Source of the DNA: Ornithodoros turicata
Taxonomy: Eukaryota; Arthropoda; Arachnida; Ixodida; Argasidae
DNA: 64,000 nucleotides
Reading direction: 5' to 3'
NCBI RefSeq assembly: GCF_037126465.1
Contig: NC_088203.1
Location: forward strand, 77,844,168 to 77,908,167
Shown: one piece after another, positions 10,268-21,005 of the stretch
How the letters are laid out: each line of letters starts with the position of its first letter
Numbering within the stretch: the first letter of the stretch is position 1
Translations under genes and position numbers: made by a program
Notes under the pieces: generated by a model
Told to the model about the DNA's origin: nothing
Seen by the model: the letters and a program-made list of their open reading frames with translations, nothing else
Database searches by the model: none

Positions 10268-11806
10268 ATGGCTGTACAATATCAAACGACCACGATTTTC
10301 CAATGGAACGCAAGAAGCCTTCAGACGAAGCTCTCAGAGTTCCGCCAGTTCCCGTGGAGGTATAAGTTCCCAGTGATGTGTATTTCAGAATGTGGGATTC
10401 GGGACGACTTTCGCCTATCCAACTACATCACCTTCGTGTCGCAGCCCAACAACGCTAGAAGCCGAGCGGCCATTTTCGTCCGATCAGACATACCGGCTGT
10501 GAAGAGGTCCCTTGTAGAAACAAGTGGAGGGGAGTATGTCTGCTGTTCAGTGCGAATGGGTGCGCTTGACTTCACTGTGATTTCCCTGTACTTGCCCCCA
10601 GCGACCCGATATGACGTGAATAACCTCAAGAACATTCTGGACGGCCTGACACAACCGTTTGTGTTATGCGGGGACTTTAACGCCCACCACGTCAGCTGGG
10701 GGAGCGCACGCTCGGACTCACGGGGAGAACGACTTGCTGTGCTCTTCGAGGAGATGGACCTCCACCTCCTCAATGATGGCTCCCCGACATTTGTACAGTC
10801 CCCGCTGATATCATCATGCTTGGACCTCACAGCTGTGTCTGGCTCGATTGCACAACGCTTCAGCTTGCAGGTCGACGCTGACTCCCTTGGAAGCGATCAC
10901 CTTCCACTGCTAATCAACGTCCGCGGCGCGCCAGGGGCTCAGCTGAGGCGCACGGTCAGAAAGACTAACTGGAGCAACTATAGGGCTGCCTTCGAGTCTA
11001 GTTCCGCTGATCTTAGGGACGCTAGTCACCACGACTTCTGCCGCGCGGTGGTCAGCGCTACTCGCAGTGCCACCAGCGTCTTCCAACTTCCCATGAAATT
11101 TGCCGCCGTCGATACAGAGTACGCTAAGTTGCGTGCGATACGCCGAAGGGCTGAAAGACGCGCCCGCCGTTCCCGTCTCCCCGCCCACAACCAAGAGGCC
11201 AAACGAATACAGAAAGCGGTTCAGAGGCACCTCTACAAGCTGGCTAGGGACCACTGGAGGAGCTTCGCTTCGTCCTTATCTCCGCGCACACCGCTATCCC
11301 GAGTCTGGACGGTGCTAAAAGGGCTAGCCGAGCCGGTTACCCAACGCAACCCGTTCCGTTCATTGTCTTTGGCCACGGGTCGCTCAGAGATAAGGTTGGC
11401 CGAGGAATATTGCGGCAGACTAACATCGTTGCCTACCGACGGTTTAACGTCTGCTCGAGACATACCTGTGGCCGATGTCCCACCGGCGGAAACTTCGCTC
11501 GATCATATGTTTTCGCTTCCTGAGCTGGAATCAGCCTTGAGACATTCATCACAACATACCTCCCCAGGCGCTGACCAGATCACCTACAAGGCCCTACGTA
11601 ATCTCCCCTTGCGCGGACGCCATCTTCTTCTTCAAATCTACAATGATTCGTGGCGCACAGGGTCGGTGCCTCCAGACTGGAAGTCCGCAATGGTTGTCCC
11701 TATCCTAAAACCCGGCAAATCACCTCATGATATTGACTCCTTCAGGCCCATCGCCCTCACCAGCTGTTTGTCGAAGACGATGGAGCGCATGATTCACTCA
11801 GGCTAA
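10268..11806 (+). CDS. ORF2 5' part: APE endonuclease and RT start (frameshifted)
   Basis: Residues 1-215 are an exonuclease-endonuclease-phosphatase domain: FQWNARSLQTKLSEF at the start, GDFNAHHVSWGS near residue 136, and LGSDHLPLL near 210. The domain nicks target DNA to prime reverse transcription. The RT fingers begin near residue 430 (SPGADQITYKAL, then VVPILKPGKSPHDIDSFRPI). The frame ends prematurely at 11804-11806, just after MERMIHS. Loss of a single base near 11800 explains this: the next frame continues with LSWFLE and then the remaining RT. The protein made would lack the catalytic YADD and RNase H and so would be dead in cis. Confidence 0.88.
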   Translation: MAVQYQTTTIFQWNARSLQTKLSEFRQFPWRYKFPVMCISECGIRDDFRLSNYITFVSQPNNARSRAAIFVRSDIPAVKRSLVETSGGEYVCCSVRMGALDFTVISLYLPPATRYDVNNLKNILDGLTQPFVLCGDFNAHHVSWGSARSDSRGERLAVLFEEMDLHLLNDGSPTFVQSPLISSCLDLTAVSGSIAQRFSLQVDADSLGSDHLPLLINVRGAPGAQLRRTVRKTNWSNYRAAFESSSADLRDASHHDFCRAVVSATRSATSVFQLPMKFAAVDTEYAKLRAIRRRAERRARRSRLPAHNQEAKRIQKAVQRHLYKLARDHWRSFASSLSPRTPLSRVWTVLKGLAEPVTQRNPFRSLSLATGRSEIRLAEEYCGRLTSLPTDGLTSARDIPVADVPPAETSLDHMFSLPELESALRHSSQHTSPGADQITYKALRNLPLRGRHLLLQIYNDSWRTGSVPPDWKSAMVVPILKPGKSPHDIDSFRPIALTSCLSKTMERMIHSG

Positions 11807-11823
11807 GCTGGTTTCTTGAAAGT

Positions 11824-13929
11824 ATGCGTTACTTCCCTGAGGTCATGGCTGGATTCCGGCAGGGCAGGTCATCCATCGACAGCGTGATCGATATCGTCTC
11901 TAGTGTTCAGCAAGCGCGGTCTGAAGGGCAGCTCACAGCAGCAGTTTTCTTAGACGTCATGAAAGCATACGATAGCGTCTTCCACAGCGCCGTCGTCGCA
12001 ACTCTGCAAGAATCTGGTGCAGGCGCCCGAGCCGTCTCCTGGGTCCGGGACTTCCTATCTGATCGCACCCTTTTTGTGCGCACTGCCCACGGCGACACAG
12101 CTCCCTTCCCGGTAAGCCGCGGGGTGCCGCAGGGCAGTGTGTTGAGTCCATTGCTGTTCAACCTTGTCATCGCCTCACTCCCCGCACACCTACCTGCCAA
12201 CGTCAAGATCACCATTTACGCAGACGATGTCTGCATTTGGACTTCAGGCACCCGGAGAGACGCGATTCAGCGGCGCCTGCAGCAAGCCCTCGACGTCATT
12301 GTGATATATCTCGCCGACAGAGGCCTACGTGTCTCCACAAGCAAAACAGTCGCCATGACGTTCACCAACCGCTCATTTAAAAACTACCCACTCTACGTCG
12401 CGGGAACGCCACTTGATTTCGTCCCCCGCTACAAATATCTCGGGGTCATCGTAGACAAACGGCTGTCATGGTTCCAGCACATCAAGGCCCTCTCTACCAA
12501 GACGAAGAAATTCGTGAACGTGCTACGGCGCATCTCTGGAGCGTCGTGGGGTCCCTCGTGCAGTGACCTCCGACACGTCCATAACGCACTTGTGCTGGGG
12601 CTGCTACGGTACCACCTCCCAGCGCTCCACGGGATCAGTAGGACGGGTGAGCGAGACCTCCTCAATGCCCAAGCGCGCGGCCTCCGGGTATGCCTTGGAC
12701 TGCCACGCACGGCTGAAACCTACACCGTACTTGCGGAGGCGCAAGAGACGCACGTGCATATTCTACGGGACCGAGAGACGCTCCGCATCTTTGCGCGCTT
12801 CGTCACGCAGCACCCTTGCCACTACCTGCTGTCCATTGAGGATGCCCGCCCCGCATCGGCCTTTGGCGGAGCCGTCCGCCGTCTTAAGGCTATCCTCCCG
12901 AACCGCTCCTCAGGTGTATCCTACGCCCCTCCTTTATGGGCCCTTGCCAAGCCCCAGGTATTGACCAGCGTCCCTGGCCTAGGCCGAAAGAGGGAGACGC
13001 CGTTAGCCGTTGCGCGTCAGCTCGTCCTCGAATACCTATCGACGCATCATCAACACCGTCAAGCGATCTATACAGACGGATCCGTAACACTTGATGGGGC
13101 CACTGCAGCCATCTACGTTCCTCAAGGTAACATCGAGCAAGCTTTCAGGCTCTCCCATACCACCTCCTCCACCGAAGCCGAGCTCTTCGCAATCCACGCG
13201 GCCCTCCGGCACATCACGACATCGCCCCCAGGAACCTGGACGATCCTGTCGGACAGCAAGGCGGCACTGGAGACACTCGACTCATGCTGCACCAAAACAA
13301 CGGACGACCTGCACACAATGGCAATGTCCCTAGCCAACACCGCCCTTGCTTCCGGGCACAATATATGTCTGCAGTGGATACCCAGCCACATTGGCCTCGG
13401 CGGGAACGATCGTGCAGATGCTGCGGCCAAGCGCGCACACGAACAACCCGACGCCGCGGCGCGCATACCGCTCACCCCTTCGGCTTGCCGCATCCAGATC
13501 CGCCGCTGGGCCGCCCAAGAGGCGCAGAGATTCATTCGAGAATCCGCCCGTTTCAACGACTTCCTTCGCTCCATCGACCCGGCGGTGGAGTTCTCCCCAC
13601 CACGACGTCTCCAAAGACCACAAGAGACACTCCTCCACCGACTGCGCCTCAACTTGGCATACACGCCACCGGTCCAGCGCATGATGGGGAGGCAGATCTC
13701 GGCCCTCTGCGATGCTTGCGAAGTGGTTGCGGACACATCACACCTCCTGCTGACCTGCCCCAAGTACACCAACCATCGCGATACCCTTTTCCGCTGCCTC
13801 GAACGTTTCGGGCACAACCAGCTCACGCTGGCCGCACTTCTTGGCCCTGTGCCTCAGCACCAACAGTGGGCCGTCACAACTGCTTTACTGCACTTCCTGA
13901 AGTGCACTGGCCTGGCCTCTAAGCTCTGA
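11824..13929 (+). CDS. ORF2 3' part: RT core, RNase H and zinc knuckle (frameshifted)
   Basis: This continues ORF2 after the one-base shift. RT motifs in order are GFRQGRSSIDSV, FLDVMKAYDSV (motif A), RGVPQGSVLSPLLFN (motif B) and IYADDVCIW (catalytic YADD, motif C). RNase H follows: IYTDGSVTLDG, STEAELFAIHAAL, LSDSKAAL and IPSHIGLGGNDRADAAA, with the expected acidic residues. The C-terminal knuckle is CDACEVVADTSHLLLTC. The first ATG is internal and not a natural start. With the upstream part, ORF2 would be about 1220 codons, like the intact copy at 44866. Frame 1 runs clean to TGA at 13927-13929. Confidence 0.9.
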   Translation: MRYFPEVMAGFRQGRSSIDSVIDIVSSVQQARSEGQLTAAVFLDVMKAYDSVFHSAVVATLQESGAGARAVSWVRDFLSDRTLFVRTAHGDTAPFPVSRGVPQGSVLSPLLFNLVIASLPAHLPANVKITIYADDVCIWTSGTRRDAIQRRLQQALDVIVIYLADRGLRVSTSKTVAMTFTNRSFKNYPLYVAGTPLDFVPRYKYLGVIVDKRLSWFQHIKALSTKTKKFVNVLRRISGASWGPSCSDLRHVHNALVLGLLRYHLPALHGISRTGERDLLNAQARGLRVCLGLPRTAETYTVLAEAQETHVHILRDRETLRIFARFVTQHPCHYLLSIEDARPASAFGGAVRRLKAILPNRSSGVSYAPPLWALAKPQVLTSVPGLGRKRETPLAVARQLVLEYLSTHHQHRQAIYTDGSVTLDGATAAIYVPQGNIEQAFRLSHTTSSTEAELFAIHAALRHITTSPPGTWTILSDSKAALETLDSCCTKTTDDLHTMAMSLANTALASGHNICLQWIPSHIGLGGNDRADAAAKRAHEQPDAAARIPLTPSACRIQIRRWAAQEAQRFIRESARFNDFLRSIDPAVEFSPPRRLQRPQETLLHRLRLNLAYTPPVQRMMGRQISALCDACEVVADTSHLLLTCPKYTNHRDTLFRCLERFGHNQLTLAALLGPVPQHQQWAVTTALLHFLKCTGLASKL

Positions 13930-14117
13930 GCTCCAGGAGTCTCACCTTCGTTTTCTTTCTTCTTTTTTTCTCCTTCTTTCTTCGTTGCTATATTTTTCTT
14001 TTTCCCTTCTTTCTTTTCTTTTCGTTTTTGTTTTTCCTCCTTTTTACGGAGACTCACCTTTTCCTCTTCGTCCTTTCCTTTCTGCTTATTCTTCGTTTTC
14101 TTTTGATTTTTTTTAAT

Positions 14118-14154
14118 GGAATAGCATGCCGACCTTGGTCTGGCAGACCTTTCC
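14118..14154 (+). promoter_or_regulatory. 3' UTR stem-loop, family A (copy 1)
   Basis: GGAATAGC, then a stem TGCC..ACC/GGT..GGCA, then GACCTTTCC. The outer GGAA can pair with TTCC. It is equivalent in position to the hairpins near the ends of nine other copies and may be the RT recognition structure (inference). Confidence 0.6.
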
Positions 14155-14283
14155 TTTCAATAAATATATATCCCCCCCCCCCTTCATAAGCCTATGTGTT
14201 ACAGTGTGAACATACGGAAGACTGACAATAACCTGGTTCTTTCTTTGGTTGTCTTCCTGCCTCCGGGTGGATATTTTCCTTAA

Positions 14284-14965
14284 AGGGGCCCTAAAATGCA
14301 AAAATAACTTGCTCTCAAATGAAAGTCCGTGTTTCAATTAGTGCAATTCAAATGAAATTAGTTCACACAACACTACCGTATAGAAGAAAAAAAAACGCAA
14401 TGGTGGTGGTGGTGGTGGTGATGGTGAAAGGGCTTGCCGCAATGAAAACAGAGCCGTCTTTGGCAGCGACGAATGGGATCCCCAGGAGGCAAAGAATGGC
14501 GGCATCCAATGAGACAGCAGGAGAAGCGCGCGCATACCTATCGTGTGCTTGTGGATTTGAAACGGGTCCGATCGTAGTGTTCCGTATATGCGCGGCATGA
14601 TACGCACTGCTCAATTTTTCATTACCGATTCACGGAATTGTAGCCCAAAACGGTTCTCGCGAATGTTCCACTGACAACATTTATCTTCACGTCCTTCGGA
14701 CAGCGACGCCAGTCCGCTTTGCAACGCGCGCTATGGTTTTCCCCGGGACTGCTACATGGCGTGGCACGCGCGTGCACGTGCAGCATGGCCTAGAAACATC
14801 GATGCACTAGTTGAAACGACGTTCACTGCCTAGCGACGAAGCAAGAAAGACTTCTGTATAATTTTGGCTGTAGCTTCGTAACAGAATCAAAGTTTTAACA
14901 AGTAGAAATTATCATAGCGTGTAACGTAATTTGAAGTGAAGTTGTTTTTGCATTTTAGTGCCCCT
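14284..14965. mobile_element. TTAA-flanked MITE
   Basis: Terminal inverted repeats AGGGGCCCTAAAATGC and GCATTTTAGTGCCCCT sit inside TTAA at 14280-14283 and TTAA at 14966-14969. The TTAA flanks suggest a piggyBac-type non-autonomous element. A hAT reading (TAAAG terminus) is possible, but I could not find a matching 8-bp duplication. A (GGT)n tract with GAAAGGGCTTGCCG at 14402-14443 looks like a truncated SINE-2 piece inserted within it. Confidence 0.65.
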
Positions 14966-14984
14966 TTAAATACCTCCTGACTAC

Positions 14985-16430
14985 GTCTTGGCAAAATCTT
15001 GGGGATACCCAGCTTTCTCCAGTCTATCTATTTGGCACAAGAAACCTTCCTCTACCTTGTGGAGACAATATTGTTTTATGGCATTGTTGACGAGGGAGCT
15101 CACTACTCCTGATTTGACTGTCTTTGAGTGCCCTGACGGAAAAGGAAGTATACATGTTTCTGACGGGGTTGCCCGTACTGCCAACACGAACCCGAAGGGT
15201 TCTTTCCCTCTTCCTGCGCTGTGATTATCTTGACATCCAGGTATTGCAACGTGCCTTGCGTGGGATGCCCCCAAGCAAAAGTTAGCTTCTAGTAGGGGTT
15301 ACTTTGAAATATATTTTTTATATCCTCCAACTACGTGCCTCGATTTGCCAGGAGCAAGAAGTCGTCTACGTATCTATATACCCGGTGAACAGCAGGGCAA
15401 TCCCGCGAAAACCTTGACTCCAACCATTTATCCACAGATTCCAAATACACGTTGCTAAGAACAGGAGCTATTAATGAACCAATGCACACCCCTCTTTTTT
15501 GGGTGTACGTCATATTTTGAAATTCCACGGTGGTGGTGGTGGTGCTGGTGGTGCATGTGAAAGGGCTCGCCGTTGTCGGTCTCACAGAGGTGGGAAACGT
15601 CACGACTGTCGACCTGGGGGAATGTGCGTCCTGGGCCGGCTTCTAACGGAACTGTGCCGACATATGTCTGAAAGCGTCTGAGGAAAATCCAGGAAAAACC
15701 CAGACAGCACAGCCGGCATCGGGATTCGACTCCCAGTCTCGACGTGACATGGCCAGCACGCTAAGCCACGGGAGCTGGTTGAAATTCTACGCAAGTGGGT
15801 GATAGGTATAATCTAAGCAACCTTAGAAATTGCACTTCCGAAGGACCCGTAGTGGAACAAAATTTGCCTTGATCCGTTCCTTCAATACATCGGCTCACCA
15901 TCCTCCACAACGTCAGTAACTAAATTAAAATATAAGTCTTCCACGCCAAAAGAAACTACCTCGCAGTTCGATGTTTCCAGTTCTTTCAGGCCTTCAATGA
16001 CTTCGTTCGTGCTTGTGATGGTGTACGAGTATTGTATTCGGAATGCTTCAATTCTTCTTCTAAGCAGGCGGGCCGTTACTATTTACCACGCATTCCTCTC
16101 AGAAACTATAGGTCTTAACGGCATATCCGATTTATACGTCTTGATGGCAAAGGAAAGTTCGAGGTGTTTGCTGGTAGACTTTTCAATCTTATTCGTCAAA
16201 CTAGTTGTTCCTTCTCTCTCCAACAAATTCACGATCTCTCTCCGTGGTTTCATGATTTGCTATAGGGATACCTTGACGAAGTTTTTGTTGATCATTGGCT
16301 CCGCTTTTTATTGTAGATATTGATCCTCCGGGATAATTAGAAATCTGGAATCTTTGTCCGCTTGTAAAGTCATACATTTGTTCCAGAGGTTGTTCACTAC
16401 CTCTTCTTGGATCTTCTTAACGCTGATTTG
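14985..16430 (-). pseudogene. Penelope-like element reverse transcriptase, decayed and SINE-split
   Basis: Reading on the minus strand from about 16430: FAIKTYKSDMPLRPIVSERN (the PLE-typical KTHKP..RPIVS block), then GVEDLYFNLV (motif A). After the SINE insertion come QKRGVCIGSLIAPVLSNVYL (motif B), VYRYVDDFLLLA (motif C, RYVDD) and LQYLDVKI. The last block is SGHSKTVKSGVVSSLVNNAI, ending EKAGYPQDF. PLEs couple this RT with a GIY-YIG endonuclease, and none is seen here. Several frameshifts and stops break the frame, so it is dead. The region from 15518 to 15790 holds the SINE and its duplicated target. Confidence 0.82.
15530..15778 (-). repeat. SINE-2 (tRNA-headed) inserted in the Penelope-like RT
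   Basis: On the minus strand it starts with a tRNA-related head (CCCGTGGCTTAGCGTGCTGG, with GGGAGTCGAATCCC as B box). It continues with a conserved body (GTGCTGTCTGGGTTTTTCC, TGTCGGCACAGTTCCG, GCCCAGGACGCACATTCC) and ends in (CCACCA)n. The direct repeats TTGAAATTCCAC (15518-15529) and TTGAAATTCTAC (15779-15790) are the 12-bp target duplication with one mismatch. Confidence 0.85.
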
Positions 16431-16435
16431 CTAAC

Positions 16436-16645
16436 AACAACAACAACAACAAATAAGTGATGATGATGTAGTGATGTTTCTAATGTATTCGTCCTGCATT
16501 TATCAGATGTTCTCCGCGCAATTTTTGCGCAATTCATCCTCTCATATTAACCACTGTGAAGTGGGGTAGGGTTCTGTGGCTACCACGGGGAAACATCTTA
16601 TGTCATCATCACTTCTTCATTTATTGTTGTTGTTGTTTGTTTCTG
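16436..16645. repeat. Inverted repeat with (AAC)n/(GTT)n ends
   Basis: Arms at about 16438-16480 and 16598-16642 are near reverse complements: AACAAATAAGTGATGATGA against TCATCATCACTTCTTCATTT, both extending into GATGTTTC / GAAACATC. This is probably a MITE or a pair of inverted SINE tails. No flanking duplication was resolved. Confidence 0.45.
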
Positions 16646-16649
16646 TTTT

Positions 16650-18020
16650 GCTTCAATTGTTTCTTGTACACATATTTGCAGACTGAAACGAGGAGCGTGT
16701 GCCTAACTTCTCCCGCTTCAAACCAAGGCCTGCGCAGACGCAGGACATAGCCTGAGACAAAGGTAAAGACAACAACAACAACAACTTTGTTTTAATGATG
16801 GTGATTGGGGAGTTTCATCGTCAGGGGCTCTACACTGGTGGTTCCCAAAGTGTGATCCGCGGCCCCGCCCCCCTCTCCCCCTCCCCGAGAGTGTTCGTGG
16901 GGGTCTGCGACGGTCGAAGACATCTCGAAGACGGTCTGGGCGAGTGCAGGTCACGTCATCTCTGAGGGGTGCGACATTGATATATGACGATATTTATGAT
17001 ACTAAAGAAGACAGAAATATACGACCTTCTCATTTCCTGCATGGCGGTGCCTTGTTTGTTTCGTTTTTCTTTTCCTTTCCTTTCTTCACGTCCTGTATTT
17101 ATGTCAACATGAATCGTACTTAAAGGGTGTCCTTGAATGGATTCGCAATGGCGGGTCTGACTCAACGAGAAGTTCGCGAAACACTGCTCTACACCAGTGC
17201 TGGCAGTAATGTGGTGAAATACAAAGTTCATACTTAGAGGTCTAGGCACTGCGTAGAAGTACAAAAAGGACAGGACGAGGGGAACAGTCTAAACACGAGA
17301 CAAGTGCCTCTCGTGGTTAGTCCAACTAGTCCACCAACAAGCCTTATTGAACTACAAAGGTAAGGAAAGACCAATGTACTCGCCTCTTCTTTGGAAAGGG
17401 AGAAAAATAGAAAAAGAAGAAGGCAGATTTGCGCTGTAAATAAGGTGAAAGAAAGCACAATCGGCGCCAATGAAAGCAAAGGAACGCAGTGCTGAAGTGT
17501 AATACCCCTGCCACACGGCAAATGGAATGGCATTCCCAGCAAATGACGTTCGCACTGCATGCCATTCGTTTCTATTCCATCGAGCTACACGAAAGAAAAG
17601 AATCTCGTTCGCAACTGACGTCACTGTCGATGATTATAAGACACACCAAGACCGAACATATGAAGATAGAGGTACTGCTTGCGACACGGTTGTCTGGAAT
17701 GGCCTGCCAGTAGTTCTGCAACCCATATTTCCTTGGCTGCCCTCGGAAACGTTGTTCCAATATTGTATTTAAAGAAAGACCATATGCTGCTAGTGTTTAT
17801 TACTCTAAATAAATGATCTTGCAACACCTGGATATTTGAGGTGGGATAAACCACAGGGTGCTGATTTCAGACAAGCGTGTCGCAAGCAGTACATTCTATA
17901 TATTTTTTATTTCTTTTCCTCGAAAATAGCGAGTCGTTAGATTATATTAGAAAACCGTTGCGTTTTGGACGACGCTCAGTTTGCAAAGTATCGCAAGTCC
18001 AGACAAGTAGGAAGCCTACC
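16650..18020. other. No recognisable gene
   Basis: Short microsatellites occur, such as (AAC)n near 16770. The sequence TTTCATCGTCAGGGGCTCTA near 16812 resembles a short element piece seen again at 31672 and 39090. The open frames near 17350-17620 overlap on both strands and are not credible. Confidence 0.4.
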
Positions 18021-18021
18021 T

Positions 18022-18200
18022 GAACCAGTGTTGGGAGGGTAACTCGTAACTAAGCTTTTTCGGTAACTTTTATAACTCGTTGCTTTTGAGCTCCAGTAAC
18101 TCCTTGAAGAACTCGTTCCTTTTTTAGGTAACGTTGTCAAAGTAACTTGAGGAAAGTTCCAAGTTCTTCTTGTTGTCAAACGTCGCTGTCAAGTTCCTCC
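18022..18200. repeat. Possible lone hAT-like terminus
   Basis: CAGTGTTGGGAGGGTAACTC begins a stretch with repeated GTAACT/AGTAAC motifs, like the subterminal arrays of other hAT-like elements here. I found no matching inverted right end or 8-bp duplication, so this is probably a truncated element. Confidence 0.35.
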
Positions 18201-21000
18201 TGTTGTCAAGTCAAACGTCGCTCCCTACAGTGAGTCAGCCACGCGTGCACTCCATTCGTATACGTGCACGACGCGCCTGACTCCCTTGTTGTTAAGCGGT
18301 GTACGTTACAAATTCTGTTTTGACTGTGCATTAGGAGGCCCACGTGTCGCTCTACATTTATAACGACAGAGGGCACTGTGTAGCAGGATTAAAACTGGGT
18401 GCGGTTCGGTGGCATGTGCGTAGAGGAAAACTTATGGAACCTAAACTTTCAATGCTTTTTTTTTTTTTGTGTTCGGTTCAAGGACCTTATCAATAAAATC
18501 CTTCCATATATAACTTCATAAAGGTAGGTTTCTTTCGTCATTTCAGATATTGATATAGTTTTTGTATACGAAAACTATTATAAAACGTCTTGCACCGCCC
18601 ATTGTGAGATCAATATCTGAATTGATTACAGAAAGGTCCAGAACTAAAAAGTGTAGGTAGCAAGTACCAAAAGAGGAAGGGCGTTCCCTATATTCTCTCA
18701 ATCTTCCGATTTCCATTGTTGCGTAAGTAATTAAGAATGTAGCAGGAGGCTTTTAAATCGGCTTGCTTATAAACTGCTTTAAAACTGAGTGCTTGTACTC
18801 GCTTGTAGTGCTTATATATATACAGCGCTCGCTAAATGTGGTTGTGACACTGCCCATCAGCACTTTCGTCTAGCGCCACTCGAAACGTCCCCCTTTCAAT
18901 TAGAAAACTTCACTTTCAGCCTTTCTCCTCGCATTAGGATTCACGAAACTCTACGAACCCCTCAGCGTACAGGTGTCATTGAACTCGCATCACTTCCCCT
19001 ATCGTTTTCAATTTACCACCAAACTGCGCACAAACATTTGCGGACCCGTCGCAATTAAATGTATAATCACCGATCGTTTCCCCTGCGTTTGTCTTGCCCC
19101 GCCCTCAGGATTCCCAACCACAGTGTTTCATCGTTCGTACACCCCCCATATGCCTACATTCTGGGGCTGTTTCGTGCACACGTTGCCGCTATCTGTGGTT
19201 TCCGCTTGCTCAGCCAAATTCGTGGTCACAATGCAAATGAGTCCGCGATAAGCCGGGCCCTTTCCACGTCTCGCGAAACGTTGGGGCTACGGGAAAGAAA
19301 AAAAAAGTGTTAGGGCTACGTGGAACGGTACGGCTTCAACGGTGTACGCGGTCAAATTGCCTGGAAACAGATAGCCAGCGCAAAGCCGGGCATGCAGATT
19401 ATCAGCTTTGAAGCGCACGCCAAGACGGATACAGCGCTCTCGGTGGAGAGTTGTGCTGGACAAATCTGATTTGCAAATGTGTAGCAAGTTTGTCGTTGTG
19501 GGAAAGGGTGCACTCCCCTCCCCAGCTACGGAGGGGGAAGGGAGGAGACGTTCCTTGGCCCCAGAGTAGTGCGGTATTAGAATATTCGGTAGTGCTGGAT
19601 GGATGATTGATGCAATGGCGATGGGTCCGGTTTCAGGGGACTTAAAAGGTCATTCGCACGAACCTGTTGGTGAAGGGACAGTAATCGAAGTCCTTCTCAA
19701 CAGCGCGGTGATGACTGGACTTGATTTCTCTAACCTTCCAAGAAATTTCATCCCATTTATGTGTGTGTGTGTGTGTCTGTGTGTGCTATTGTAATGCAGT
19801 CCTTCACGCTCTTCAGTAGAACTGGATTCGTATTGTGGCTTTTTGTGCGCTGACACTGTGTGGCAATGAGGGCTTGACGACATACCAAGGACTTGGATGT
19901 GATCTCATTATTCGTCCATCACCTCATCATTTCACCCCTCTGTGGTAGTGCGCAAATTTGCTCACTTATCGTATCTACATGTACCGCTGTAGTCGTTGCC
20001 ACTGTGTACCATTGTAGCAATTCGAAAGCCACGTTTTCGATTAACCGGTATCGATCGTCTCGGAGCTTAGCTTCGCTGAACCGGTTCAGACGGACTTGAA
20101 CTGGTACGAATCTCTATATTTCTGTGCCGCGGAACCAAACAAAAATAATGGTTCCAATCCCTATCTCACAGAACAGAAGGCAGGAAAAATAAAAAGAAAG
20201 AAGAAGCAAGACGTAGAAAGAAAGGGAGTGATCTGTACGGCTTGAACAACCGCACAAAACGAGCGACGGTTTTCCAATTTAACAGAAATCGGGTCCTTCA
20301 CAGCACGTCGCTCCGGCACATCTTCCATTTCGTCCCCGTAACCTACCTTGATCGCCTTAAAACAATTCCCCGGTACTATTTTCCACCTCACTATCTCTAA
20401 CTGCGTCCTTCACTCACCTTTCTCGCTTGTCTCCCAGCCTTCGACCGAATCCCATATATCGACACGGGCTCCGCATCAGCAAAAGTGAAACGTATATTTC
20501 GTGCGTCCCAACCATTGATCTTGCTAGCACAGAGCGACTGTTCGCTAATGACGTACCACTTGCCACCTTTCCTTGTGTAGTGCTTCACTCCTGTTCCTCG
20601 GTCCTGGGGGCAATTTCAGGCCGACGCTAGAACGCAATTACCGAACACTGTCGAAAGCTTGGAGTTAGGAACCCACGCTTCGTCAAACGTGGGACAGACA
20701 TGCGGCATCTCAGTGTGAGTGTGTACACATGTGCATACACGTCTTCTGGCTCTGCAATCGATGGGAGACGCGCTGCGTTGGCTACGCCGAGAAACGGCTG
20801 AGTTAACATTGAAGGAACAGACAGTGGAGACGGAAGATGTGGATGAGGAACGGGATTGGGTTATGTGGTACAGTTTGATGACCCAGTTGGAGGGATGTTG
20901 GAAATAAATAGATACAGGGAGGTATACGTATAATTGTGACAGGTGCCTTCCACGCCAATACTGGGAAGTGATCGGGGCTGGAGTCTTCTCACCTGCTATG
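18201..21000. other. No recognisable gene
   Basis: Only short, unconvincing frames. It contains a (T)n run near 18460, a (GT)n tract at about 19759-19788, and AACCGGTTC-type motifs near 20040-20100 that hint at a decayed hAT-like element ending GGTTCCAATCCCTA near 20165. Confidence 0.4.
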
Positions 21001-21005
21001 TATTC

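Larger units (their letters stand above)
8735..14180 (+). mobile_element. Near-complete I-like non-LTR retrotransposon (family A)
   Basis: This is a 5.4 kb element with ORF1 (gag-like), ORF2 (endonuclease, RT, RNase H, zinc knuckle), a 3' stem-loop and an AATAAA followed by a C run. The 11-bp sequence CCTTCATAAGC lies at 8724-8734 and again at 14181-14191, directly after the C run, and is taken as the target duplication. That places the 5' end at GACGACGACGACG and gives a 148-base leader. The only clear lesion is one frameshift in ORF2. The RNase H domain and CCHC ORF1 place it in the I superfamily. Two other family A copies lie at 21.4-23.6 kb and 50.0-52.3 kb. Confidence 0.85.

Noticed and set aside
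13122..13922. Long frames on both strands over the RNase H region
   Set aside because: Shadows of ORF2, whose RNase H motifs fix the true frame.
14395..14425. (GGT)n as a coding repeat
   Set aside because: It is the microsatellite end of a truncated SINE-2 piece.
17344..17624. Several minus-strand frames of 73-108 codons
   Set aside because: Three frames overlap in the same place with F- and S-rich low-complexity sequence. No domain.
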